NCBI RefSeq assembly: GCF_036669915.1
Contig: NC_089323.1
Location: 18,945,127 to 19,009,126, forward strand
Source of the DNA: Pocillopora verrucosa
Lineage: Eukaryota; Cnidaria; Anthozoa; Scleractinia; Pocilloporidae
Length of the DNA: 64,000 nucleotides
Direction of reading: 5' to 3'
The notes under the pieces were generated by a model. The model was not told the DNA's origin. It did no database searches and worked only from the letters and a program-made list of their open reading frames with translations. Of this stretch, positions 21,748 to 31,906 are shown in pieces. The number at the start of each line of letters is the position of its first letter. Within the stretch, counting starts at the first letter, position 1. A program made the translations under genes and the position numbers.

Positions 21748-23150
21748 AAAGGCCCATTTTCACCCTTGATGCAACGCGCGCCGCGAACCAATTTCCTGTG
21801 ACTCGAAATTCCAAGATTAACGTGACTGAAAACCCGGTTCTAAAATTGTCTTTCTCAAGAGCCATCCTGTACATGTAGTCAATTTTTTTTACGGTAAATA
21901 CATTAAATGTTCGTAATTTTACAGTTTCCTTACAGTATTTTGAATTTTTATTCAGTAGAGTCCGAAGAGAATTTTTTTTTTAAGTGACACGCTTGGATCT
22001 CTACATACTCTGTTAACAGGATCGGCGAAACGGACAACGTTCGAGTTTTTTCACTATCTAGAGGCGCTTGAGGATTCGTAATAAAGATAAAATATTTTCC
22101 AATAGAAATTGGTATTTTTTAAAGAAAATATGGAAAATTATCAGACTGCCGGACGTTTAGTTATTCGAAGACCGTGTCCGGTAGTGTCCGAAGAAAATTT
22201 TCTAAGACGCTTGGATCTCTCCGTACTCTGTGTACAAGGTCGGCGAAACGGACAACGTTTAAATTTTTTCACTTTCTAGAAGCCCTTGAGGATTCTAAAT
22301 AAAGGTAGAATATTTCCCACGGAAAATTGGTATATTTCAAAGAGAAATATTGAGTTAATTGAGGATCGTGTCCGGCCGTGTCATTGAAAAGTTTCTAAGT
22401 GTCAAGCGCTTGGATGGCTTCGTACTCTGTATACTGGGTTGGCGAAAACATCAAGTTCGAAACTTTTGGCTGCCTGGAAGCGCTTTAGGATTGTAAATAA
22501 AGGTAGAACATTTTCGTATAGATATTTTTTGGATTTCGAAGAGAAATATGGAAATATATCGGACTGCCGGACGTTTAGTTGTTTTAAGACCGTGTCTAGC
22601 TGCCGGACGTTTAGTCACTTCATTGCAGGAACATCAGCGACACTGATGCATTACAATTCGTATTTGCTGCTTTGCATGGACAACAACCTCGACCACCCTT
22701 TCGAGCGCAAGCTCCTCTCCACGGGCAGGAAACTTCAACTGAATCTTGGTCCTATGGTCTTAAGGATGGCCCAAGGATGGCAAACTTCAATTAAAAAAAA
22801 TTGATGTTGGAATGAAAACGTGGTGGATCAACATTTTCACCTTCCTCGAAATGCTCGCAAGGATTTTCGTGTTCCTCTTCGGCAGCAACCGACCCATTGG
22901 TGTTTATTACCTTGGGATCTACCAAATCAATGGATTCATCTGATTCCATACCGGATTATAACGTGTAGTATTGTATGAAACAGAATTATTTTGACAAGCT
23001 CACCAAACTAATCGGAGAAAACGCAGAAGCTATTTGAGACAACGTGGCAAGGTAAAATAACTGACCAATCAGAGGCGCTATTTAAACAAAAGCGGTGGTT
23101 CAAAACAAAAGTAAACGACCGCGTTGCATCAAAGTTGGAAATGGGCCTTT
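21748..23150. mobile_element. TIR DNA transposon, unit B copy
   Basis: Same element, position and ends as 13991-15395, hence present before the A/B duplication. It has the same internal tandem segments and no transposase. An open frame at 22439-22804 corresponds to 14587-14985 and is not a gene. Confidence 0.8.
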
Positions 23151-23515
23151 AAGGCACATTTACGCGTAAGAACTGAGCTCAAAGTCCACCATTACAGGAG
23201 GTTTAACGCAAATCAAGTGATAACAAGGAACTGAACCTCTTGGATTGCAGTAGTTAAACCCTCAATTGCGACATTTGCCTTTCAGATCTTTCCAGCAATG
23301 CGTTATACAAACTATATTACGTCTCACGATGATTTGTCTCCAATTTTCTCAATTTAAAAAAACAAAGTCAGTAATGAGGAAATCGCACGAAAATCTGCAA
23401 ACCCTCCAAAATCGGCATGTAAGAGCGACTTACAACTGATGACATCAACAACCAAGCGGACAAAACTAATCCAGACAATAAGCTACTCTGAAACCCAACA
23501 AAGCAGCGAAAGAAA

Positions 23516-24240
23516 CTTACAATACAATACAATACAATATTTATTTTGCCATATACGACATTTACAGATGGAAAAAGAAAATGAAGAAAATTGATGACAG
23601 AAAATAAATGGCGAGAAAACCTGAAAGAAACCACGAGGCTTATAACAAGTCAGGCTTTCTCACTTAAAATAACTAATCTTATATTAGAATTACAATATGG
23701 ACTTATGGTAATTAACTTTGACCGCGCACACGTACACACACACACACGCACACACATATTAAGTAAGTTAGTTAAGAATTACTGCCTTACAGAAGTTAAT
23801 ACCTAGAGAGAAGAAATTCCTTAAGCTTTCTTTTAAAAGAAGCGGAGGAGGGAGAACTAGTTATGTCAGAATTTAGCGAATTATAAAAGTTTGGACCTTG
23901 AAAGTAAATTGAAAACTTCCTAGTGTTCGTTCTGCACAGTGGCAAACGGAAGGACTGAGCATTCCTAGTATTATAATTGTGGATTTGACTATTCAGTAAA
24001 AAAAAGTTATTGAATTTGGAAGGGAGTGTAGAGTTCTCGAATGAAAACATAAAAGTACCTAATTGAAACGAATGGATATCATGAAATTTTAAGAGTTTAA
24101 GTTCCTTAAAAATAGGGCCAGTATGGGCAATGTATGTAGAATTGCTTACTATTCTTAACGCACGTTTCTGTAAGGTTACAATTCTTTGAAGGTTTGACTT
24201 ATAGGTACCAGCCCAAGCTAAATTGCAATAATACAAAAGA
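23516..24240 (-). mobile_element. 5'-truncated non-LTR retrotransposon (CR1/L2-like RT C-terminus)
   Basis: Minus-strand frame to about 23796 encodes the C-terminal tail typical of chordate- and cnidarian-type CR1/L2 reverse transcriptases, with segments such as LQKRALRIVSNSTY, FKELKLLKFHDIHS, YNTRNAQSFRLPLCRTN and FSIYFQGPNFYNSLN and a final FKRKLKEFLL. The end downstream of the stop carries tandem TTGTA units, the tail expected of this group, next to AAGTTTC. The 5' part (polymerase core, endonuclease) is missing. A (CA)n microsatellite lies at 23729-23757. It replaces about 150 bp present in unit A, so insertion was accompanied by a deletion. Confidence 0.85.
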
Positions 24241-25199
24241 AAAACCTTTCTCGTAAATCGGCTCCCCTCTTTCGTGTTAATAGAAAATAAACTCAAATGA
24301 AGTCACCACCAAAAATATGAGCAAGTTTGTTAGTCATAAAAAAAGTTGGTAAAGTTTCAAAAAGTTAACCGTACATATTTTTCTTTAGTTTTAACTGAAA
24401 TAAGCTACCGTTCGCCATAAAATGGCAACGACGTTGTATGGCCGTCAGCGCTAATAAAGTAATCTGCAATAAATTTGCTTACCAAAACTAGTAACAGGAT
24501 ATTGTAACTCGTCCTAGATAACCTGTAGATCTCCGCAAATTCTGGTATCCTGATCACGATAACAACAGAGTATACCAGTCACCTTGTATTATATGAATAA
24601 TTTTAAAATGTTGAGAAAGGGTGAACGCAAACACTTATCCGGTCATAAAGCGAAAAGCTCGGCACAAAGACTGAAGACGTCTGTAATGCTCAGATTGCAT
24701 CTCAAACCTAAGGAATGCAAATTAACTGTGTACGTGCTACTTGTCAAGGATCTCTTAATCAGAGATGCCCTGTGGGTTTTTTTGACTAATGTTTGAAAGC
24801 TCTTGAGTGTTTTCCCTACTTTCGTTTTCAAATTGCTTGTCATGCAACATCTAATCCCATTGTTAGTTTGCACGGATGATTTTGAACCGGCGATACGGTT
24901 CAAAAGTTCAAACCATAGGAGTTGGATGCCAGAGGGTGTGGTTGATTAATGCGCGATCCGTGAATTTTAGGAACAATTAACTGAGCCATATCGACAAGCG
25001 CCGCGGTGAAACATTTCGCCGCTCATTATAAGGCCCGTTTTCACCTTCATTACAACTTCACGTCAATTTAAGTGTGTCATTAAGAAATGAGTGTTACCGC
25101 TGGATTTTGTGCATAGAAGGCTCGACTTATAGACCAACTACAAAGCATGATTGAAAACATTCTATGACTTGAAGTTTTTTCGCTCAATGTTCTCGAGTT

Positions 25200-25546
25200 C
25201 AACAATTACCAGCACCTTACAAACGACTCATTAACGACGTGAACAAACCGACAAACAGACCGACAAACAACAGACGGATCGAAACCGACCAATGACTGTT
25301 AACAAACTCTACACGAGTGTTCCAGCCAATCACATCACGGCTAAACAGACCAATCACGTTCAACAGACCAGACTTTATAACATCATCGACTGACAGCTAC
25401 TCTTCACTTGACTCTGAAGATGACTACCGCACAGGTAGTCGAAACGTCAGTCACCAACAACAGTTCTTTTCAGAACTACACTCACCCGGACGATCACACT
25501 ACACGAACTACTGATACTCCTGGGTTCAAACCATTTACTTTACTTT
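25200..25546 (+). mobile_element. short retroelement-like insertion with 9-bp target duplication
   Basis: Flanked by TCTCGAGTT at 25191-25199 and 25547-25555. Unit A has an uninterrupted site at the same place (about 17545), so this is a clean insertion. Inside is the hairpin GACTACC-GCACA-GGTAGTC followed by GAAACGTCAGTC and preceded by TTGACTCTGA. This resembles the hammerhead-like ends of Penelope-type elements, although the CTGANGA core is not exact. No protein is encoded. Confidence 0.7.
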
Positions 25547-25730
25547 TCTCGAGTTTGATTTGTATTTATTAAAACAGAGCATTTTCATTTTTAAAAAGAG
25601 ACCTTGAACGAGCATATTTGATGATTACAGGCCAAAGTTCGCATTCTCCTTCTTATTGTTGTGGTTGTAATTTATGCACAGCCATCTTTAACCGGCGCGT
25701 GTGAAGCATGAATTCCAAAGAATGACTATG

Positions 25731-26307
25731 GGGCGCCAACCAGTCAAGTTTACTTTTTATTTGGTCAGTTCGACTTTTTATACGGTCAACCTTTTTACTT
25801 TTTGTATTGTTAACTTGAGTTTTTATAGGGTCAACTTTTTCTTTTAATAGGATCAATTTTTACCTTTTATATGGTCAACTCGAGTTTTTATATGGTCAAC
25901 TTTTAACGTTCTATATGGTCACGTCGATTTTTTATAGGGTCAACTTTTTACTTTTTATACCGGTCAGTGTTAAGGCAAACTGCACATATCAGATTGCATA
26001 CTGCAGACTAGGGGTTAAGTGCAGACTGAGGATAACATGCTGACTGAAGACTATAGACCAGGGGTAAAAGGCAGATTCGGTTCAAAAACAACCTGCTTCC
26101 CCGGAAAAACTTCAAGAGTGACCTGGGATCGTGGCCGCGTAAGTTGTGAGAGGCTGAAAATAATCGTCACGGCGATCAATGTTTCGAACTTCGCGTCCCG
26201 GTTTTGGCGTTGACATATTGTTTTAAGGTAAGAACACTTAGAAACGTAACTGTTTTCATATGCAGTTTACAAAGTTTTCAAAGGGAATGTTGACTGGTTT
26301 GGCGCCC
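25731..26307. mobile_element. shorter foldback relative between units B and C
   Basis: Begins GGGCGCCAACCAGTCAAG and ends TTGACTGGTTTGGCGCCC. It has the left-arm motifs of the 17733-18865 element (TATATGGTCAACTCGAG, GCAGACTGAGG, CAGACCAGGGGT) but only a stub of the right arm, so it appears to be a deletion derivative. It occupies the equivalent position at a unit junction with identical flanks. Confidence 0.75.
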
Positions 26308-29300
26308 TATAACGTAGACTTTGGGTCCCTGAAAAGGTACCCCGTTCGAAAGCTCTTTGCAACCCGCTGGAATTCTGCCGGAATCCTCCTGGCATCTACG
26401 TGGGATTCTCATAAGGATCTTACCAGGATACTGATAGGAAACTTAGCGTTCCTGAAAAGGTACCCCGTAACACTGAGATAATCCTGTCATGCTAAGTTGG
26501 GTGGTGCTCTTTGGACTCCGCTGGTATCCCACCGGAATCCCCCCGGCAACACTCCGGGATTCTCTTGTCTAACAATTAAGAGCTTCTTTGGTGGGTGATC
26601 AACTCCTTTATTCTCCTGACCTCAATTTTTTGATTCAGGAGTGATATGGTAAGGAGAAATTAGATGCGAGACACTCTTAGGGGTTAAAGGATTAGTGGCA
26701 CATCGGTGCACGCCAGGGAATGTGAGGCCTTGAACAGTACAAGCGAGCGAGAGGTCTGCAAGGGCCTTGAGGGGTCTGGCACTAATAATGAGGAAATTGT
26801 TAGTGCCAGATCCCAGTAAACCTCTCCCCAACTCGTCCCAAATCGGCGGGCATGTAAAACACTAATAACGGGGGCCCGCTGGAACGCTATCAATACTTCC
26901 ACAAAGAAACGAATACATGGAGACATTCAATGGCGTCGAAAGTTATTTTTAATGGTCCCTGATACATAAACTACACAAACTACATAGGATCACTTGTTTT
27001 CACTGGTTGACGCTTGGAATACTCAGTGGAATCCTTTACCAGTCACATCTGTATCTGATCTGTGAAACGATACGATTAATTGCAAGTTAGTTTCTTTTAT
27101 ATGTCCTCCAGGTTTGTTCATGCTTTAGTCTGTTTAGCTTTTTGCTTAAGTTCAAGGTCGTTGTACAGTAGTTAGTCTTGCCTTGTGTAGGTTTTTTGAA
27201 GACCAATTAATCATAATGAAATTTTCCGCAAACTGAATGAGTTACAACCTTGATTACCACGGTTGGGAATTTTGCCAGTCGTGAATTTCGTCCCACCCCC
27301 TGTAATGCGCAAAGTTGGCAAAACAATTTCAGGTACTAGGAATTGGTATTTAAGTAACATTCAACATTGGAAGGAGAGTAGAAGAACCCACGTTAGTTAA
27401 GTAGCGTGGGCTAAATAGGATGTTTGTATCTGTGTTCAATGTAATTCATGCATGATTGCAGTTCCTTTAACTCAAATGGTGATCTCTGGCAAACTTCTTT
27501 GTGTAAAATGGAGAGGGGGGGGGGGAATGTGATGTTGTCGTCGTTCAAAACTGTTCAGTCCAGCATTTAAGAGCATGCTAGTGTGTTTCTTGATCAATAA
27601 TTCACTTTCCATGAAAAGATACGCCCCTGGTAATTTTTAGATCAAAGTTTTGTTTAGTGAGGACTGATAATATCTAAAATAATACAGTAAATCATAATCA
27701 CCTCCAAATACTTCTTTGTCCCACGGCAAGGATCGCCAAACTGGCCGTTTGTTGCCTGCAAAAAGCAGCTTCGCTTTCCCTGGCACTTGCTCCTCACTTT
27801 ATCAATCGACCCTGCAGCTCCACAGTTTGTGGTTTTAACTGGTCCCCAACAGATATGCCGGCCAGTTAAACGACCGTAATTCGCCGACATGATATCGATT
27901 TTCTTCGGGGCGGGGCACGAAATGTGCTGTGACCGTCCTTCGCAGATGCGAACGAGCTTATTCTCAGCGCAAAGAACAGTTTTTTCCACACATTCGTACT
28001 TCACCTGTGTATGGAAATAGGAACATCTTATTTTTACAAATTTTACCGAAACAGAACGAGTTTGATATTAGTAAAAGATCTGGATAAAGATCAATGTCCT
28101 TAAACGATTATTCGGAAACTGCTTGTGGTTGAGTCGCGATTGGCTGGCTGGTAACCAATCAGTGATCAGGCTAATTAGGTCACTCGTATCAAAGTTACCA
28201 TGAACTAAACAATTTCACCGTTGCAAAAAAAAATAACACTAATCTCTGGAAGCAAGTATTGAAGTGATCCATATCGTTTGAATTTTACATGCGAAAAATA
28301 TATTAGTTATTATTTGCAACATGAGAACTGGAGCGAATATTTATAATCTAAGTCTTAAGTTGTCCATCCTCGAGCTGAACTCACCTTTAGATATTTGAAG
28401 GTTCCAACACAGGGGTCACCAAACGCTTCGTTCTTCGCGTACAGAGTACATCTCGTCTGTCCTTGACATTCGTATCTAGCGAGGCTCATGGAGCTACCAG
28501 CATGGCAGTTTGTGCTTCTTCCGCGACCACAGACACCTTGTTGGGTGCGGCCATAGGATGCCCTCAGAATATTGATGTCTAACCCTCTGCAGTCAATTGT
28601 CATGTGCTTATGTTCGCAAACTGTCTTTTCCGCTGTGACAAAGAGAGAGACCATTACTAAGGGGCTTGGTTAACGTTTCCAAGATTAATCTTTTTTCATC
28701 TTTGTTTAAATTAGGAGAAAAACTTTATTTTCTGATTGATGAATTTCGGCCACAATAGACAACGATGATTCTCGTGCATTGTAAGTAAAATTTTGAATTC
28801 CTAGCAGGGAAACTGAGATAAAGACTAAACATGTCAAAATTTATCACGAATGTGTCCGTTAAAAGTTCCTTCTCTTAAGTTGAGCCCGTCCACGTTTCTT
28901 ATTACCTGTTCTGTGATATTACCTTGGTATTATATTTCTGCTATGTTTTTCTTGGAATCCTGAAAAACTTTAAGGCCTCTCCTTAGTGTCCATAATTTCT
29001 TTCTAAAGAGATCTGGAGTGTATTTTCGTGAGTTCGAAGAGCGGCCGAGATCACTAAAAAGACGAGGGGTAATATCAAGCCTTTTTTCTGGAAACTATAC
29101 CTGCATTAGCAAACGACACTGTGAGGAGGGAGAGAGCCAAGAAACCCAACATTTTTTTCCTTACGACTTGAACCTGAAAGAAATCTAAAACAAACCTCTG
29201 ATTTTGAAAATCATAAAGCGTTCTTACACTTCTTAGAGCAAATATATACAATTATTGAGAGTTCAGTGAAATTTATTCGATAATAGTTTTTTATTTCTTG

Positions 29301-30022
29301 GAAATAAGAATACTGTCTTCGCAATGTCTTCAGTTGTGGAAGGACATCTTTTTAGACACATTTCAAACCTTTTTTTGTTTCCAATTGTAATGCCTTTTAT
29401 TGTGTATAGATTGAAAGTTTGAGACTTCGTGATAAGGCTGTCTAAATGTTATTGCGTAGTTTTCCAGTCGGATAAGTTTAGATCAAGTTTTTCTGAGCCG
29501 AAGTTCATTTAGCCCGAGGTGAAATGTTTAATTAGTGAAGAATTCTCTTCTCACCTTATTGCTTTGTTTTCCCTCTGAGTCCCTGAAATTTTTGATCCGT
29601 AGTCAAATGCGTTAACGACACTGCGGTGAGAGAAACTTTGTATGCATCTTTATAAGACTACCAAAGGGCTTTGTTTGAACATATTCTAAATAGAAGGAAT
29701 CTCATCTAAGCTAAAGTGTTGTCTATCGTTTCCCACGTAAGTAAATAATTCATCTTTAAATGTTTCGTATAAACACTGTCACTTTTGCAAAGTCACGTAC
29801 ACATATCACGCACTAATACGATAAGATTTTGTTTTAGTGGTTTACTGTATGAATTCTCTAAAAACTCTTCTTTTGAGGAAAGATACACTGATGTGAGTCA
29901 CTACACAAAAACTAACTTGGAAATTTGGAAATACTCACATGTGGCTGTTATGTAATTGCTTTATCTAAAAATACCTGTGGAATATTATTGTTTGTTTTTT
30001 TGTCTTGTCATTATGACTACTT
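26308..30022. repeat. lectin duplication unit C, truncated
   Basis: Third tandem unit, collinear with A and B from the GTAGACTTTGGGTCC block through the MITE remnant, 3' flank and lectin gene to GACTACTT at 30022. There homology to A and B stops, exactly where those two carry the TIR transposon. It has the highest divergence of the three units, suggesting it separated first. Confidence 0.85.
27654..29152 (-). CDS. secreted SUEL-type lectin with two domains (lectin C)
   Basis: Exons: 29152-29101 (signal peptide MLGFLALSLLTVSFA), 28632-28385 and 28004-27654, giving 216 residues; phases 1 and 0 join and introns are GT-AG. Domain 1 (CEHKHMTIDCRG, RASYGRTQQG, FGDPC) is orthologous to domain 1 of lectin A; domain 2 (SANYGRLTGR, FGDPC) corresponds to the last domain of lectin A, and the internal repeats are absent. 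Domain 2 has a six-residue insertion, CAENKL, after EKTVL, adding one cysteine, and DPCRGT instead of DPCVGT. The frame closes after a short tail ending DIISPH. Expected to be a soluble extracellular carbohydrate-binding protein. Sugar specificity cannot be told from sequence. Confidence 0.87.
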
Positions 30023-30445
30023 GATGAATTGATTAGCAAAAACTAAATAAATTGGAAACATTCGTAATAGGAATTTTCAAGGTCAGAAATAGTGTCGGCT
30101 TCGGAGAAGTATTAGTGAATGGTGACTTATCTGTATTTCGGCCTTTTTAGGCATGGACCTGAATTTAATAATCGCTTAAGGGAGTTGTACACATTCAGAG
30201 GTTCGGGTGTCACCGCAAACTACTTGTCAACTTCCCGTTTAGCTCTCCAGTTTAATGAGTTGAAGAATCAACTATTGTATAATTGCTTTGCGGCTTGTAT
30301 TGAATTTATAGATGAAACACTTATCTTTTGTGTTCTCAATAAAAAAAACATGTTCATAATTAATTAAATGATCACGGATCGTTTTACCGAGGTCATGATG
30401 AAATATTTGCTTGACAAAATATCTAGGATGCTTCCCATGAATTCT

Positions 30446-30649
30446 TTAACCCCAGAGAGCGACTGGTTTCTAATTTCTCCCTACAGGAACATGCTTGAAT
30501 CAAGTATAAAGGTAACGAGAAAAAAGGAAATGATCACCAATTCAAGAAACTCCTGATTCTCAAACAAATTCTCCTTGTCAATATCATAGGAAATGTAAAG
30601 AGAACAGTGAGGAGAATATGAATATTGATGTTAGGGTGTAGAGAGTTAA
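30446..30649. repeat. TTAACCC-type MITE copy
   Basis: Minus orientation of the family: TTTCTAATTTCTCCCTACAG, GGAAATGATCACCAA, CAAACAAATTCTCCTTGTC and GATGTTAGGGTGTAGAGAG then TTAA. Located between unit C and lectin D. Confidence 0.7.
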
Positions 30650-31640
30650 GTATCGTTTCGACAACTTGATTTAGTTTTAATTTCCACGCAATCTTGGATC
30701 TTTTCATGTCTACAATAAGAAACAAAAAAATTTCGTGTTGGTGTGAAAAAAAGAATGTAGCTTCTGTGTTTTCCTTGTTGTTGTGAACAAAATAGAAAAA
30801 AATATTGTTGTTCTCTGCGTATTGTCGCGATTATTAACCATTGGCGTATTGGAGATTTTCAGTTCATGGGAGGGGAGGTTGGGGTTAAACTCGATTTATG
30901 AAGTTGTCTCAATTTTTAATCAAGAGGACTTCCATGTGGGACGGACGAACACACAACTGGATGAAACCGGATTGACAGGAGTGCTGAGTCAGATGATGTT
31001 TAAGAAAAAGTCACTTCTATAAATTTTGGCTAAGACTTCTGATAAAAATGATTGAACATTCCCAAATTGCGGAGATCTTCGTACAAGTACGTCTTTACTT
31101 CCGTATTTTCAGGCTCAAATCGCGACCAGTTTTATTCAGGAAAAGAAAAAGTTCATCAGCGTGGAGTTGAAGTGAAGTTTAATGATCCTTTTCACATAAA
31201 CTCTACAAGCTACATTGGATCATTTCTTGATTAGTGGAGTCCAGTCTCTCGCGGGTGGCTGAAGCTTTTGATCACTTGCATCTGTATCGAACCTGTATTA
31301 AAATGAAAAAAAAGGCAATCGTCATTTTTATTTTCTTTTTTACTGCTGCCAGGACTTGTGAAAATAACAACAGCGAATGAGTGTGGAAAGTTTCTATCTA
31401 TATATTCCCTGAGGCAAAAAGAATCCAGTTATCAACAAATCTATTCATTTAATTATGTAGTGTTAGCCGGATACCGGCTGTGTCACGCTAAAAGTTACCT
31501 GATTCCCCCCAATAGGGCTCTTTAATATTCCTATGATTCCCCTCGTTGGATGAGGCAGACAGTTGGATTAAGATAAATAGAGGGGGTAAGTTTGTAAAGA
31601 GACTGTGGTGCTGCGTCAGTGAGAGAGTATAACAGAGTAA
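30650..31640. other. gene-free spacer 3' of lectin D
   Basis: No gene recognised. About 31190-31290 resembles, in diverged form, the 3' flank of the lectin units (compare ACTACATGGGATCACTTG at about 9438 with CTACATTGGATCATTTCTTG at 31209), so lectin D probably shares an older duplication origin with units A-C. A short segment near 31480-31560 resembles 35760-35830. Confidence 0.45.
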
Positions 31641-31820
31641 TTTGGTATTATCCACTGAGTTGATAGCGTAAATTGACCACCGTAAAGAGTTTCGCAGCTG
31701 ACGTTTCGAGCGTTAGCCCTTCGTCTGTCACTCTGACGAAAGGCTAATACTTGAAACGTCAGCTTCAAAACTCTTTACGGTGGTCAAGTTACGTTATTGA
31801 CTCAGCTGATAATACCAAAT
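31641..31820. repeat. palindromic element with two opposed hammerhead-like cores (copy 1)
   Basis: Arms TTGGTATTATC and GATAATACCAA mark the ends; inside, GACCACCGTAAAGAGTTT pairs with its complement AAACTCTTTACGGTGGTC. On the plus strand CTGACGA, AGGCTAATACTT and GAAAC-GTCAGC fit the hammerhead pattern CTGANGA...GAAA. On the minus strand GACGA, AGGGCTAACGCTC and GAAAC-GTCAGC do the same. It lies between lectin D and the spacer. Related copies are at 46518-46700 and 51735-51940. Confidence 0.65.
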
Positions 31821-31906
31821 TTCCTAGTTGGATAAAAAGCTTCAATTCTCATGAAACTACAGAAACAAATGAGTAACAATTAGCAAGGGGTTGGTCAGAA
31901 GGTTGC

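Larger units (their letters stand above)
18866..25730. repeat. lectin duplication unit B
   Basis: Second tandem unit, collinear with unit A from the GTAGACTTAGGGTCC block to GAATGACTATG. Differences from A: a deletion of about 2.5 kb removes most of the lectin gene, a LINE fragment lies at about 23516-24240, a 347-bp insertion with a 9-bp target duplication lies at 25200-25546, and the 17.1-kb repeat cluster is missing. The rest matches with scattered substitutions. Confidence 0.85.

Noticed and set aside
23368..23806. ORFs beside the LINE fragment
   Set aside because: They overlap the TTGTA tail and a CA microsatellite; composition explains the open frames.
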